Positions 45,947 through 59,232 are shown, counted from the first letter of the stretch. The stretch: 64,000 nucleotides of DNA from Lolium rigidum (GCF_022539505.1 NC_061514.1:245880124-245944123); one strand, 5' to 3'. Notes: generated from the sequence alone by a model not told the origin. Translations and numbers: made by a program.

Positions 45947-47008
45947 ATGGCTGGCGCGGGTGGTGGGGCTGCGGCTGCGACGGTGCAACCTGCTGCGCCG
46001 GGAGCGGGAGCTGGAGCAGGGAGGAGCAGCTCCTCGTCTGCGGTCGGCGCAGGCGGCGGCGGCGTGGCTGACCCGCGCGCCGAGGCCCTGCGGTGCCCGC
46101 GCTGCGACTCGGCCAACACCAAGTTTTGCTACTACAACAACTACTCGCTCACGCAGCCGCGGCACTTCTGCAAGGCGTGCAAGCGCTACTGGACGCGCGG
46201 CGGCACGCTCCGCAACGTCCCCGTCGGGGGAGGCTGCCGCAAGAACAAGCGCTCCAGGAGCGGCAACGGAGGTGGCAGGCCGGGCGGCTCCTGCGCCGTC
46301 GCCGCCGGCGGTGCGTCCTCTAACGCGGCTGGCGGCGGCCTCGCCTCGTCGACCTCGTCCATGTCGATGTCGCTCCAGCCGCCGGGATCCCTGTCCTCGG
46401 CGCTGGGCCTCCATGGCCACGGTGGCAGCTCCTTGGCCTCGCTGCTGCTCGGGAGCGGCGGCGACCACCTCGGCCTCTTCCACGCCATGCAGTCGGCGGT
46501 CTCGGACGCCACCGCCTACGAGATGCAGCAGCAGCAGCACCAGTCGCAGGTGGATCAGCTGCTGGGGCTCGGCTACGGCGCCAACGGGTCGCAGATCCAG
46601 ATGAAGCCGTGGCAGCAGCACTTCCAGGACGGCGCTGCCGGTCTCTTCGACGGCTTCTACGCGCCGCTGCTGTCTGGCTCCATCGTGCCGGGGCTGGAGG
46701 AGCTGCACGTGAAAGCCGAGGCCACCGCCGGCGAGCAGCACAACCACCAGGAGAAGAAGGCCGCCGACGGGGAGCAAACCTGGGATCAACAAACGACACC
46801 GTCGTCTAACGTTGAGGCCAACATCATGGCGTCGGACGCGCTCATGGCCGCCGCTGCTGCCGCGTCCATGAATCCGGCGGTCAGTAACGCTGCTACGGCG
46901 CCGACGTCCTCTTCCCTCATGTACTGGGGCAACGGGGGCATCGGCGGATCGCCCGCACCATGGCCGGACATGGCCAACTGTGGATCCTCCATTGCCACCT
47001 TCTTCTAG
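45947..47008 (+). CDS. Dof zinc-finger transcription factor, 353 residues
   Basis: The Dof domain spans residues 50-101: a C2C2 finger with Cys50, Cys53, Cys75 and Cys78 (C-x2-C-x21-C-x2-C), with [17 protein letters not shown] and [20 protein letters not shown] as expected for plant Dof proteins, which bind AAAG sites in promoters. The basic tail KNKRSRS (residues 99-105) may be a nuclear signal. The N-terminus is Gly/Ala-rich; the C-terminal half has a Gln run (MQQQQHQ), an Ala run, and ends [15 protein letters not shown]. The start is the first ATG of the leader, in good context (ATTCATGG). The reading frame is uninterrupted and very GC-rich, as in many grass genes. Single exon as seen; an intron in the leader cannot be excluded. 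Which Dof subgroup it belongs to I cannot say. It is the one likely functional host gene here. Confidence 0.97.
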   Translation: MAGAGGGAAAATVQPAAPGAGAGAGRSSSSSAVGAGGGGVADPRAEALRCPRCDSANTKFCYYNNYSLTQPRHFCKACKRYWTRGGTLRNVPVGGGCRKNKRSRSGNGGGRPGGSCAVAAGGASSNAAGGGLASSTSSMSMSLQPPGSLSSALGLHGHGGSSLASLLLGSGGDHLGLFHAMQSAVSDATAYEMQQQQHQSQVDQLLGLGYGANGSQIQMKPWQQHFQDGAAGLFDGFYAPLLSGSIVPGLEELHVKAEATAGEQHNHQEKKAADGEQTWDQQTTPSSNVEANIMASDALMAAAAAASMNPAVSNAATAPTSSSLMYWGNGGIGGSPAPWPDMANCGSSIATFF

Positions 47009-50000
47009 CCGGCCGCCCAGTCTGGATGGATGGCTAGCTCGTTGGTCGTTAACCTTTTCTCCTTCATTTTTTCCGGTTAATTTTTCCTTGACTAAAATAA
47101 CATGTAATTTGTGGGGGGAAAGCTGAGATGGGAGAGAACACTCTTGGTAGCTAGAGAGAGATGAAGCCAGAAAGTTAGATCCACAAATATTCATAGGGTT
47201 TCTTTCACTGAGAGATGGATCGATCTAGTGTACATGTTCCTCGGGGCCTCGCCTTCGATCGATGATCAAGAGGACGATGGGCATGCATGGATCTAGGAGA
47301 AGAGGCTGGGGAAACAAGCAAGCAAGTGTAAGTGCGGAGCACTCCTAGCTATACTACTTGATTTGCTACTTCTCCTTCTTTGGGTGTTTTGTATATAAGG
47401 CATATGGTGTAGGCCGGTGTGGGGATATATGAGAGCTAGCATGCAGCAGCAATGGTGGTGCAAGTAATGAGCCTCTCTCTACCTTTCTCTCTCATCTTTG
47501 GCATTGAAATTAGTGTGTTTAATTGGTTACTTTACCTTGCAATCGCCAAGTCCTTAGATGTATAAGTTAATACTAGTACTCCTACCCCCTTGAAGCTTAA
47601 TTAGAGAACTGTTTTTGAGTTCTCAAGCATTGGAGGGTTTCTTCCTCCTTGCTCTCTCTCTCTTTTTCTAGAGTGGACTTCTTTCATTTTCTTGGGTTTT
47701 TGTTTTGTTCAAACTCTATTGTACCAATGATGACATTTTGAGTTATGAAGAAATTTGAACTATTGCTGTTCTTCTGGTGATGATTCATATATAGTCCCTA
47801 TGCGTGTGTAATTAAGAACACTATATGCACTCTAGCTATAGTTGCTTCACTTTTAGTGCATGGATGGATGTCTCACTTTTGGTCATGTGCAGCAGCTTTA
47901 GCTAGCAAGCCCGAGAGCTTTAGTTTGCGCTCTCTTCTGGATGCGCGAGCGCATGATCAGATCTTTGAATTCTGTGCATTTTAGGAAGCTGTCTTCTTTG
48001 TGAAGGATCGATGATCATAGGATTCCTGCATGCAGTGGCATTCATGCAAGTTAGCGCTATCATGTTTCTGTGATCAGAATCTTTTATGCCCCTCCTTTAT
48101 GCCCCTCCTTGGCGGATATACAAGGCGAGGGTAAAAATTACGGCTGTTTACACATGCTTGTTCTTTCTCGCATGTCTCGTAGCAATTTGGACCTGTATTT
48201 CGATGCCATCTATGTTCACACTACTGGTACTTGAATACCATGAAAAAGGAAACGGAGATAAATTTGGAAGAAAGAGATTGGTAAGCAATGTGTGTGCTAC
48301 ACTGCTACTAGGGAAGACACGCTTGAGATGGAGAACATCTATTTGTTGAGCTGTACAGTTTTTTGTGCATGTATATAAAAGGTGTTTGATTTTGGATTTT
48401 CATTCGTAACAAAAAAAGGTGCTTGCATGTCTATAGTTAAATTCGTTCTTTCATGTCTCATATTTTTCCAGTTTTTTTATTCATTAATATTTCCAACGAT
48501 GGGTTCGAGAATTTTGAAATCACAACATTAATTAATATTGAGCTATATCTTATTTGTTCTCCAAATTTCCGATGAGCACAAAATGATGGAGATAGAAATT
48601 TTGTACTCACTCCGATCCATACTTGTCGCTGGAATGAGTGAATAGACGCACTAAAATGTGTATAGATACATGTGATTCAGCGTCAAGTATTATGGATCTG
48701 AGCGAGTAGTAAGTTTATTCATTTAACTAGGGAACCATGTATATATATGAGCTATATACTATCTTTCCAGCCTTCTGTATCCATAGCTAGTTAAGTAAAA
48801 CCTGTGCTAGCTCCAGGCAAGCACTTTCACATTTTTATGTTGAGCCAAAATTTGTTCTCCCTCCATCTTGGGTTTCTTAGTTATGCTTGTCTATTTCTCT
48901 TATGAGCATAGGTGAGATTAATTTGAGTCTATTGTGTACAAGTAGTAAGCTCCTTTTTCTTCAAGGACTTTTTTTATAACTTTCATGCTTGCTGTTCGTA
49001 GATTATGGCTCATAATTGTAGAACAATTGAAGTGTTATAATGCCGCAACAGCAACACTTTATATTCAGCAGTTCATTGAATATGCATGGTACTCGATCAT
49101 GGGGTTCGTTCCTGGAATATAACAAGCGTATTCGTTCATTGTACTGCACATTTTTTGCATCATTTCTTTAGCAATACCAGCTTTTCTCAGTTTCTCCCAC
49201 TTCGACCTCTTTTGGCTTTGTTAGATTGCATGCGCACGCACGTACAGTACGTAGTTAATGCATGCATGCTGAATTTAATGCACGCATTTCAGTTATTCCA
49301 TAGGATCATCATGTACTGTAGTATACACAATCATATTAAGCGAAAATACTAGTACTCAGATTATTGATAAACAAGGCTACGCGTACCTGGAATAATAAGA
49401 TCAGGTGCACCTTGTGCATATTGATCTATCATATCAACCCAGGTTCTGCACATTCAGAGTCGTACGTACGTTCTCTGTGTGCTTTTTAAAACGCACCATT
49501 AATTTCTTGTACTGCAAAGACATAAGTAACCAATAAACCCCTTCAATTACAATTAAATGTCTTTCCTGCTGACTGTAATTAAGTCCAAATCTCGTTCGGA
49601 TGATTGCGTTTCTCTGATCGATATATCAGTGTACCATGCGTTGTTAACTTCGTAAGAGCAGAAAAGGTAATTAGTCAGATATTTTATTGATGTGTAAAGC
49701 TTATACAACTCTATATAATTTGAAACGGATGTTGATATCGGAAATTCAATTCGGCTCTAGGGTGCTATGCTCCATCCACCCCAAAAACATATTTTTATTG
49801 TCAAAAAACAACAGAAAAACCGCACATACATCTCGACAATCTATGTGCGTTCATACAGTTTCGCGAAAATCCGATATTTTTTGTGGTCGATGTAAAAAAG
49901 ATAAAACTTGTCTCACAAAAAGCCTTATTTTAGCACCAAATTTTGTCTTTTTTGCACAACCCAAACAACAAGTCGGTTTTTTGTGGAAAGACATTGTGCG

Positions 50001-50600
50001 CACGTAGCGTGTGAAGATTTACAGTTGAACTTTTTGATTTTTTTGACATTTCAAAATGTATCAAATATGCATTTCAAAATAAAGTGAGCATATGTACTCA
50101 AGAGTCAAAACATCAATCCTATATATGGGCTCCATATTTTGTTTTAAGACACCAAGTACAATGTGCATGTACTCACACTACTACCACATGGGCACACCCA
50201 CATGAAGTGCACTCGAGACTAGAACCATAGAGATTCAACATCGACGAAATAACCACAACACGTCTCACTATTTATGGATCCACCGTTTGTCACCGAAAGA
50301 CTAAGACACACGGGACCTCAGATTAGGGGTTTACGGGCTAAGAGTACAACCCGCATTGCTAGCTACTCAACCTATAATTGGTTCTCTCCTTCATATCTTT
50401 TGTTCGAACGCACATTTTCTTATTGTTCTTGATAGAGATACAATACTATTTCAAAGGCAGAGTTACTGCATTCTGAAATAGGAATGGTTGATTTATCATC
50501 TTAAACTGCTCTTGTGGCAACAAGGGACCATGTTTGTGAAAGTTAATTTCTCTTGTAAATGAATACTCATTTCAGCATTGGGGAAGGTGAGATCATTAGC
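47009..50600. other. Dof 3' flank and intergenic sequence
   Basis: The Dof 3' UTR probably ends within the first several hundred bases, but no clear poly(A) signal can be fixed. Beyond that only short frames without motifs are seen (for example 48086-48349). A MITE is at 48606-48706. The stretch 49680-50100 is AT-rich and repeat-like but was not assigned. Confidence 0.5.
48606..48706. mobile_element. Short Stowaway-type MITE
   Basis: CTCACTCCGATCCATACTTG at left, ATTATGGATCTGAGCGAG at right, TA on both sides (48604-48605, 48707-48708). Inner arms CTTGTCGCTG and CAGCGTCAAG also pair. 101 bp. Confidence 0.82.
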
Positions 50601-52321
50601 GATGCGGCTTGCATGTGGACTTCTTCGCCAAGCTCCTACCTTATGAGCACATAGAGGTGATCCTTGCCATGTTCATCTGGGAGCCCAAGGTGATGCATTT
50701 TGGTGCCGTGACCGATGAGATCTATCGATCTAGGGATGTATAGATTATCTAATGGATGATCTATACATGATCCTTGTGTGGAATGTAAGGGGTCTAAACT
50801 CCTAAGCCCACCAAGATGCCATCTATCAGCTTGTTTCACTATCTTTCACAGCGTGGTGTGCTTCCAAAATACCAAATTCATGTGCATGCATTTCTTCCAC
50901 GGCCATGGATCATCGCCTAGGGCGGGATTTAGGTAGTTTTTTCTTCCTGCACGTGGCCACAACATTTGGTTGTATCCTGCTAGCTTAGAAGTCGATTGTA
51001 GTGTCGGTCTCGAACCTGCACTACTTGCCTAACTCAATCATGTTTAGGTGGAGTAGGTAGCTCGGTTTGATGGTGATTTACAAAAGTCTACTGGACACAA
51101 TCGAACGGTAATAAACAATCCTTGCAAAATCTAGCCAACATTCGTGACGTCCCCAGCGAGATGGATGATGGCCAAAGATTTTAGCCTAATCGTTAATGTG
51201 GAGGATAAAGAGAACACCCATTTGCATCGGCACATGTTGCGTAAGTTTGGTAGGACTCTCCTTTAGCTTGAGTTAATGGAATCATGGCTTAATGGTAGGA
51301 GATATATGTGGTTGAAAGATGTAGCAACAAGCGTTGGGGCGAATTTATCGGGTTTTCTCCTCTATAGATTGGGACACCGAGTTCCCCTCCTTGCTCTTCT
51401 TGGTGACGAATTCTCCTGTGTCTCGCCATTGCTTCCTCCTTCTTGACTTGGCACCCAAGATAAATAAGTGCAAGCTCCAAGGTGATTCTTGATTGGTTCT
51501 TTACCTCTTGTAATTGGAACCTGAAATATCACAACTCCGTGTTCCTTACCTCAGACCATGTTCCCTCATCAATATCTATTAGATTTGAGATTTACTGGAT
51601 AAACTAGACTCATTTTTTTGGATCTGGTTGAAAGAGCATGGGACATGCATGTGAAAGCTAACTCAAGTGCTTCTACTATTTGTGCTAAATTAAAGAAAAT
51701 GAGGTGTGAGCTCAAAAAATGGGGAAAAGGAATCTTTCTCATTATAGGATTTTGATTGAAAAGTGCAATTGGGAAATTCTATATTTGGATAATCTCAAAC
51801 ATACGAGACCCCTAAGAAAACTTGAATTTAAATTCAGGAAAATTATGAGGTTACATCTAAAGTCTCCAAAAAACGTGTAACTATTGGAGCTTGGTGAAAA
51901 CTCAAAATTCTTCAGTGGCAAAGTATTTGTAAGGTTTTGGAAAAATAAAATGGTTGAGAATATTAATAAAGTAGGAGTTTCTCTGTTGGATCACACTTAC
52001 AAAGCATATGCATTCTAGGCTTGTTATAAATAAAGAATTTGAGTGTGTCAGCGATATTGCATCATCCGCCAAGGAATATATCACCCCACTGGAAAATCTT
52101 TAGTCTTTGGTGCAGCCTTTTGCAGTTGATAAAATATAAATATATTCAAGTATATGAGGCATGAAAAGCTCATAGACAATATGGTTTACATTCCTATTCA
52201 TTAATAAATGCTATAGCATCATTAAGGGTGAAATTATCAAACTTTTTGATGATTTCTTTGAGGCGGATGCAAAGCTGGAGATTATCAATGGTTCCTTTAT
52301 TACACTAGTACCTAAAAAGCT

Positions 52322-54330
52322 AGGATAAAATAGTTAATGCCTCATGCATATACTATGCATACATGAACTTTTTAGTTTATTGACACATATTCCCATATAT
52401 TTGCATCATATAGAATAATATATCCATGTTTTACATTAATTTATGGGGAATTACGAATGATCCCCTTTATTTTGGTTATAACTCTGGAGAACATGAATCC
52501 CATGTGTTGCATAATTTTAACGTCTAGGGACCTAAATGAAGTTAAATGGACCTACGATTTTTTGAGGTTTTTTTACGCGAAGAAAATAACTTGGAGTACT
52601 TAACCTCAGGAGGAGAGCTCGGAGGCCCAAAATAGCACAGGTGGCACGGCCCCCACCATGGGCCTTGCCAGCCTACCTCTTTCCCTCCTCGAGCATCCGC
52701 AGCCATCAGTCTTCGTCTTAGACTAGAAGTCTTGACATAAAAATTCCTACAAAAAAGGACCCTAGATGCGTCCTTAAGAGGTGGCGGCGCAGAAACACTA
52801 AACACTAAAAAAGAGCCATAACCAACGAAAATTAGAGGGGGGACGCCATTGCAGCCGCCTCCGGTTGGATCTCCACCTTCCCCAACATCATGTACATACA
52901 CCATGACAATTACGGGAGTAGTCCACCTGTAGACTATGGTTTTGTGGCAGTAGATTGATCTCTCTCTCTCATGCTATCATTGTTTTAGTACCACATGAGC
53001 TTCCCAACAAGATTATGGTAATCTATGTAATTCCTATGTGGTGGATCTTTGATTTTTTGAGTTGATATTTGAGATTGGAATTCTATTATGTGTAAGATGT
53101 ATTGGTAGATCCATATTATGCACCCCATTTTAAGTACTTTTTCTGATCAAACTTGTATGGAAAAAACATGTGTGGGGGAACGTGTGTATTAGTTGGAGTA
53201 ACATGCATAGTGGTGGTGATTGGATAGTGACAAAAAATTGAGATCCACTATGATTTTTACCTTCCTTTTGTTAGCTCACTAGGGATAAAGTGAATAAATG
53301 TGTTATAATCACCTGATGACACACAAGGTGGTCTTGTTTGCTCCAGGTAGCACATTTCATATTAAAAATATCATGTTTAAATACCTAAGGCTATACTCTA
53401 TTTATTCTGAATTCTAGATTGAGTAGAGTTTTCCCTTTCTAGTGGAGTTGTGTTGCATCATCTTTTTATTAGGACGTGATGCTCATATGAATGCTAATCA
53501 AACACATAATTAAGTTTCATCAATATTATATCTTCTTTGAATTGATTTATATTCATTACACCTTATGAGAGAGTAGACAAGTGAACCCATGAACCCCGGT
53601 CCACTTTTTTTTAAATAAGAAACCAATTTCCAATACTTTTATTGTATTTTATATTTCATGCATTAATTAAATCCAAAAATACAGAAAATACTTTTACTAT
53701 TAGCAAACACAAACAAAAACCCAAAATAACTTTACTTTGTTATTTTACTTTCTTTCCAAGTTATAGATTTACTTTTATTTATTTATTGTTTTATTTTAGT
53801 GCTATTAAGGGTATGCTTGGTTCATTGCCCAAGCTAGCCCTGCCAAAAATTTGGTATCCTAGTAAATTTTGCGCTACATTTGGTTTGCTACCAAAATTTT
53901 GGTGCCAATGAGTCTTATTTCATATCTCTCACAGGTTCTTATTGCCAAATAATTGGTCAAGTATGGGCGGGATTCCTAGCTTAGCCAAAATATTGGAAGG
54001 CCAATTCTTGCCAATATTTGGTAGGGTTGAACGGGGCATGAATCAAACATGCCCTAAAACCCTTTCTTGTGCTTGGCAACCACACAATGGAGTTAGGGAC
54101 ACAAGGCAATCATTTTGTTTTGCAGGTTGCTAGAAGAAGACAAAGGAGTAGTGAACGTCCAATTCCTCGAGAGTTTGTATAAACCCTCGAGTCGCCTTTG
54201 TGGGTAAAGGAATCTTCTATAACAATCTGCACTTTGAGTCCCAACATGGTAACAGAGTTGTTGCCATCAAGAACAATTTTTGGCGTCATTGTGGGGGAGA
54301 TAATAAAGACACTCCATCAAACCGATCCCT
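52322..54330. mobile_element. Insertion of unknown type within the LINE, about 2 kb
   Basis: The LINE reverse transcriptase similarity stops near 52320 and resumes near 54335 at what would be adjacent residues. The intervening sequence has no recognised coding part. It contains CATGAACCCCGGTCCAC (53590), resembling a motif in LTR family C, and a MITE at 53809-54054. Boundaries are approximate. Confidence 0.45.
53809..54054. mobile_element. Tourist-type (PIF/Harbinger) MITE
   Basis: Ends GGGTATGCTTGGTTCATTGC and (reverse complement of right) GGGCATGTTTGATTCATGCC, with TAA on both sides (53806-53808, 54055-54057). 246 bp. Confidence 0.75.
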
Positions 54331-54699
54331 CGGCAAGCGCCATCAATGACCTCAAGCCCATATCTCTTATAAACCATTCTTTGAAATTTATAACAAAGTT
54401 AGTAACTAATAGAATACAAATTTAGATTATCATATGCATTCATAAAAACTAGTATGAATTTATCAAATATAGAACTATTCAATATTTCTTAGCATGGTCC
54501 TTTGAATTTCTTCATCAATATCATCAATCAAAGAGGAAGATCATAGTGTTCAAGATGATTTAAAAATTATTTTGATATCATTGAGCACTCTTCCATCTTG
54601 GGAATCATGAGAAGCATCGGGTTCCCTGAAATTTGGTTAAAGTGGGTTGAATAGATACTTCTTTCATTTTATTAAATGGTTTTTCTGGTTTGCAAGAGA

Positions 54700-55862
54700 G
54701 ATGTAAGACTACAAGACCTACTGTCGTTGCCTACTCGACAATACCCCGGAGGAGGGATCCTCACAGAGGGGGGAAGTAGATGGGGCCAAAGGGTGGAGAG
54801 CCATTGGGACGGTGGTACGCGAGTTACCCAGCTTCAGAACAAGCTGCTCGGAGGCATGGCCTACTGCTGCTTGTGTGGAATTACGTGAGCGCTTTCGCGT
54901 TGTTACAATGAGTTGTGGTTGTGCCCCTAGGACTCCCAGGATCCGGCTTATAAGGCTGCTCATAGTGGGGAGTAACGTAAGGTAGTGTCATGCATAAGTT
55001 ACTAGTCCATGTTACTACCTTCATAGTGGAAAGTAACTTAGAGATGGTATCATGCAAAGCCTCATTTATTAGTTCGTAGACTCATTTTATCTTGGGGTGT
55101 GTGATGTTATGGTAACATAGCTAGTTACCTTCTCCCTCTCTTTCTTCATTTATTGCTATACCATGTCACCAAAACACCTTGAAATGTGTGATGTTACTAC
55201 CTAAGTTACTCCCACTATGAGCAGTCTAAAGGTGCCTGGATCTAGTGTTTCTACGGAGAGTCCTACCCGGATACAAGATGCCTAACTATGGAATATTACA
55301 TTGTCGTGCACACCAAGGATCCACCTATTCCTAACTTGTCATCCAAGGTATGGCTCCTTCGGAGAACCTTCTAGATCCGACTCCTCGTGTAGTCTTGGAT
55401 GGATCCGGCTCCTTGTTGTTGGTCTGGACTTCCTCCACCTTCAATCAACAATAACTGGGCCACCCGGTGGGCCATATGCCACCACCACCATTGGTGGGCC
55501 ACCCGGGCTTGCCAGATTATTGGCACTACTTAATCGGCTGAAGAATGAATCGTGTAGTTTGTATTTTCCGCCTTTCCCTAAACCCATAAATTTCACGCGC
55601 GTTTGTAGGTTAAATTTCGCCGAAGATCTTCGCTAAATAGGACGGAAAATCCGGCTCGAGATTGCTTTCATGTTCAACGGTAATACCAACAGTAAAATCG
55701 CCTTCGATCCACTTTTACCGCAAATGACCTCGGACACGTGTCAATCATAAAACGGGGTGCCATGCTGGCTTCAAGCCATCGGATCCGTCACACGAATCTC
55801 AGAGTTTCCGGCTATAAATAGGGCCTAGGTGACGCATTTTCCAATTTTACCCTCATTTCCAC
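54700..55862. repeat. LTR-like remnant between the LINE and element Z
   Basis: Repeat-like sequence split by a MITE. It includes CCTAGGACTCCCAGGATCCG before the MITE and CTATAAATAGGGCC (TATA-like) near 55813. I take it as part of an old LTR of another retrotransposon, without clear ends. No gene is supported. Confidence 0.35.
54954..55226. mobile_element. Tourist-type MITE
   Basis: Terminal inverted repeats GGCTGCTCATAGTGGGGAGT and (reverse complement of right) GACTGCTCATAGTGGGAGTA, with TAA on both sides (54951-54953, 55227-55229). 273 bp, no ORF. Confidence 0.82.
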
Positions 55863-58800
55863 TGATACGTCTCCAACGTACCTACAATTTCTGATGTTCC
55901 ATGCTTGTTTTATGACAATACTTACATGTTTTGCTTGCACTTTATAATGTTTTTATGTGTTTTCCGGAACTAACCTATTAACGAGATGCCACGGTGCCGG
56001 TTCTCGTTTTCTCGCTGTTTTTGGTTCCAGAAAGGCTGTTCGGGCAATATTCTCGGAATTCGACAAAACGAAGACCAAACATCATAATTCACCGAGACGG
56101 ACCAGGACACCGAAGGGGAGTCAGAGAGGAGGCCTGGGGCCCCCAGACAATAGGTCCGCGCGGGCTCCACCCTGGCCGCGCTGGCCTATGGGGAGGAGGC
56201 CCCAGGCGCTCTCCTGATACGTCTCCGACGTATCGATAATTTCTTATGTTCCATGACACATTATTGATGATATCTACATGTTTTATACACATTATATGTC
56301 GTATTTATGCATTTTCCGGCACTAACCTATTAACGAGATGCCGAAGAGCCGATTCTGTCGTTTTCGCTGTTTTTGGTTTCATAAATCCTAGTAAGGAAAT
56401 ATTCTCGGAATTGGACGAAATCAACGCCCAGGGGCCTATTTTGCCACGAAGCTTCCAGAAGACCGAAGAGAAGACGAAGTGGGGCCACGGGGCGCCGCCA
56501 CACTAGGGCGGCGCGGCCAGCATAGGGCCCGCGCGGCCCTGCTGTGTGGGGCCCCCGTGACCCTTCCGAGGCTGCCCTTCCGCCTACTTAAAGCCTCCAT
56601 CGTGAAACCCCCAGTACCGAGAGCCACGATACGGAAAACCTTCCAGAGACGCCGCCGCCGCCAATCCCATCTCGGGGGATTCAGGAGATCGCCTCCGGCA
56701 CCCTGCCGGAGAGGGGAATCATCTCCCGGAGGACTCTTCACCGCCATGGTCGCCTCCGGAGTGATGAGTGAGTAGTTCACCCCTGGACTATGGGTCCATA
56801 GCAGTAGCTAGATGGTCGTCTTCTCCTTATGTGCTTCATTGTCGGATCTTGTGAGCTGCCTAACATGATCAAGATCATCTATCCGTAATTCTATATGTTG
56901 TGTTTGTCGGGATCCGATGGATAGAGAATACTATGTTATGTTGATTATCAATCTATTACCTATGTGTTGTTTATGATCTTGCATGCTCTCCGTTATTAGT
57001 AGAGGCTCGGCCAAGTTTTTACTCTTAACTCCAAGAGGGAGTATTTATGCTCGATAGTGGGTTCATGCCTCCATTAAATGCAGGACGAGTGATGAGAAAG
57101 TTCTAAGGTTGTGGATGTCTTGTTGCCACTAGGGATAAAACATTGATGCTATGTCCGAGGATGTAGTTATTGATTACATTACGCACCATACTTAATGCAA
57201 TTGTCTCGTTGTTTGCAACTTAATACTGGAAGGGGTTCGGATGATAACTCTGAAGGTGGACTTTTTAGGCATAGATGCATGCTTTGGATAGCGGTCTATG
57301 TACTTTGTCGTAATGCCCAATTAAATCTCACAATACTCATCATATCATGTATGTGCATGGTCATGCCATCTCTATTTGTCAATTGCCCGACTGTAATTTG
57401 TTCACCCAACATGCTATTTATCTTATGGGAGAGACACCTCTAGTGAACTGTGGACCCCGGTCCATTCTTTTACATTGAATACAATCTACTGCAATACTTG
57501 TTCTATCGTTTTCTGCAAACAATCATCATCCACACTATACATCTAATCCTTTGTTACAGCAAGCCGGTGAGATTGACAACCTCACTCGTTTCGTTGGGGC
57601 AAAGTACTTTGGTTGTGTTGTGCGAGGTTCCACGTTGGCGCCGGAATCCCTGGTGTTGCGCCGCACTACATCCCGCTGCCATCAACCTTCAACGTGCTTC
57701 TTGGCTCCTCCTGGTTCGATAAACCTTGGTTTCTTTCTGAGGGAAAACTTGCTGTTGTACGCATCACACCTTCCTCTTGGGGTTCCCAACGGACGTGTGC
57801 TTACACGCCATCACCTCCTGCGCCGCCTCTTCGCCTATATAAGCCCTTTCGACCTAAAAACGCGAGACCAATTGACGAAACTCCAGAAAGACTCCAGGGG
57901 CGCCACCACCATCGCGAAACTCCGTTTCGGGGGACAGAAGTCTCTGTTCCGGCACCCTGCCGGGACGGGGAAGTGCCCCCGGAAGCCATCTCCATCGACG
58001 CCACCGCCTCCATCATGCTCCGTGAGTAGTTCCCCCATGGACTACGGGTTCTAGCTGTAGCTAGTTGGTATTCTCTCCCCCATGTACTTCAATACAATGA
58101 TCTCATGAGCTGCCTTACATGATTGAGATTCATCCGATGTAATCGGTGTTGTGTTTGTTGGGATCCGATGGATTGTTACATTGTGATTAGTCTATCTATA
58201 AAGTTTGTGAAGTTATTGTTGCTTGCAATCTTGTTGTGTTTAATGCTTGTCACTAGGGCCCGAGTGGCATGATCTTAGATTTAAGCTCTATACTTATTGC
58301 TTAGATTGTATCTACAAGTTGTATGCACATGTCTATGTCCGGAACCAAAGGCCCCAAAGTGACAGAAATTGGGACAAGCTGGAGGGAAAGGCTTAGATAT
58401 GAGGATCACATGTTTTCACGGAGTGTTAATGCTTTGCTCCGGTGCTCTATTAAAAGGAGTGCCTTAATTTCCAGTAGATTCCCTAGAGGCCCGGCTGCCA
58501 CCGGCTGGTAGGACAAAAGATGTTGTACAAGTTTCTCATTGCGAGCACATATGACTATATATGGAAAACATGCCTACATGATTAATGATCTTGATGTTCT
58601 GTCTTAATGCTCTTTCAATCCTATCAATTGCCCAACTGTAATTTGTTCACCCAACACTTGTTATTGGAGAGTTACCACTAGTGTAGATAGCTGGGAACCC
58701 CGGTCCATCTTTCATCATCATATACTCGTTCTACATGTCATTGGAAGTAGTATCAACTATTTTCTGGTGCCATTGCTCTCATATTACTATTACTACTGCT

Positions 58801-59004
58801 TGTGTTATCTGTTACTATCTGCTCTCATATCATCTGCTACTTTCACATCACCCCTGTTACTAGTGCTTTTCCAGGTGCAGCTGAATTGACGACTCAGTTG
58901 TTAAGGCTTATAAGTATTCTTTACCTCCCCTTGTGTCGAATCAATAAATTTGGGTTTTACTTCCCTCGAAGACTGTTGCGATCCCCTATACTTGTGGGTT
59001 ATCA
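55863..59004 (+). repeat. 5' LTR of element Z, interrupted by a solo LTR
   Basis: Begins TGATACGTCTCCAACGTACC like families A and C, ends CTATACTTGTGGGTTATCA like family B. About 1.54 kb after removing the nested solo LTR. Confidence 0.85.
56215..57813 (+). repeat. Solo LTR of family C inside the LTR of Z
   Basis: 1599 bp, matching the LTRs of element C in reverse orientation end to end (TGATACGTCTCCGACGTATC ... TTACACGCCATCA). Flanked by TCTCC (56210-56214) and CCTCC (57814-57818), a target duplication with one change. No internal sequence remains, so it is the product of LTR-LTR recombination. Confidence 0.9.
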
Positions 59005-59015
59005 AGACTATTTTC

Positions 59016-59033
59016 TGGCGTCGTTGCCGGGGA
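59016..59033 (+). promoter_or_regulatory. Primer binding site of element Z (tRNA-Asp)
   Basis: TGGCGTCGTTGCCGGGGA, 17 of 18 bases complementary to the tRNA-Asp 3' end, 11 nt after the LTR. Confidence 0.88.
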
Positions 59034-59232
59034 GGCATAGCTCTACTCATAAGTTCACCTGGGGAGTACACTCTACCTCTCTCTCTCTCTTTTTTTTTGC
59101 TTAGTTTATTTCTGTCTAGTATTATTTTGCTTAGTTTACTTTTGTCTAGTTTCTTTTTGTTTTGTTTTATTTTCCTCATATACCCAAAAATCCATAAAAA
59201 TTTGAAAGATCGAAAAATTAAAAACTGTTGCT

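Larger units (their letters stand above)
50750..54690 (+). mobile_element. Decayed LINE (L1-type), interrupted
   Basis: Degenerate plus-strand matches in the right order. An endonuclease start (MILVWNVRGLNS at 50767, then a stop) is followed by an endonuclease-end-like DWDTEFPSLLF near 51370 and a linker with AKLKKMRCELKKWGKG near 51690. INGSFITLVPKK follows near 52290 and, after an insertion, the reverse transcriptase segment INDLKPISLINHSLKFITKL at about 54340-54400. Remnants of the next motifs lie to about 54690. Many stops and frameshifts; long dead. The reverse transcriptase match is the firmest part. The family assignment is from remembered motifs. Confidence 0.65.

Noticed and set aside
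45902..47194. A 430-codon minus-strand frame covering the Dof gene
   Set aside because: It lies antisense to a clear Dof CDS and is open only because of the high GC content; it is Arg/Gly/Ala-rich and has no domain.
48086..48349. An 87-codon frame downstream of the Dof gene
   Set aside because: No motif, no conserved context; length is expected by chance.
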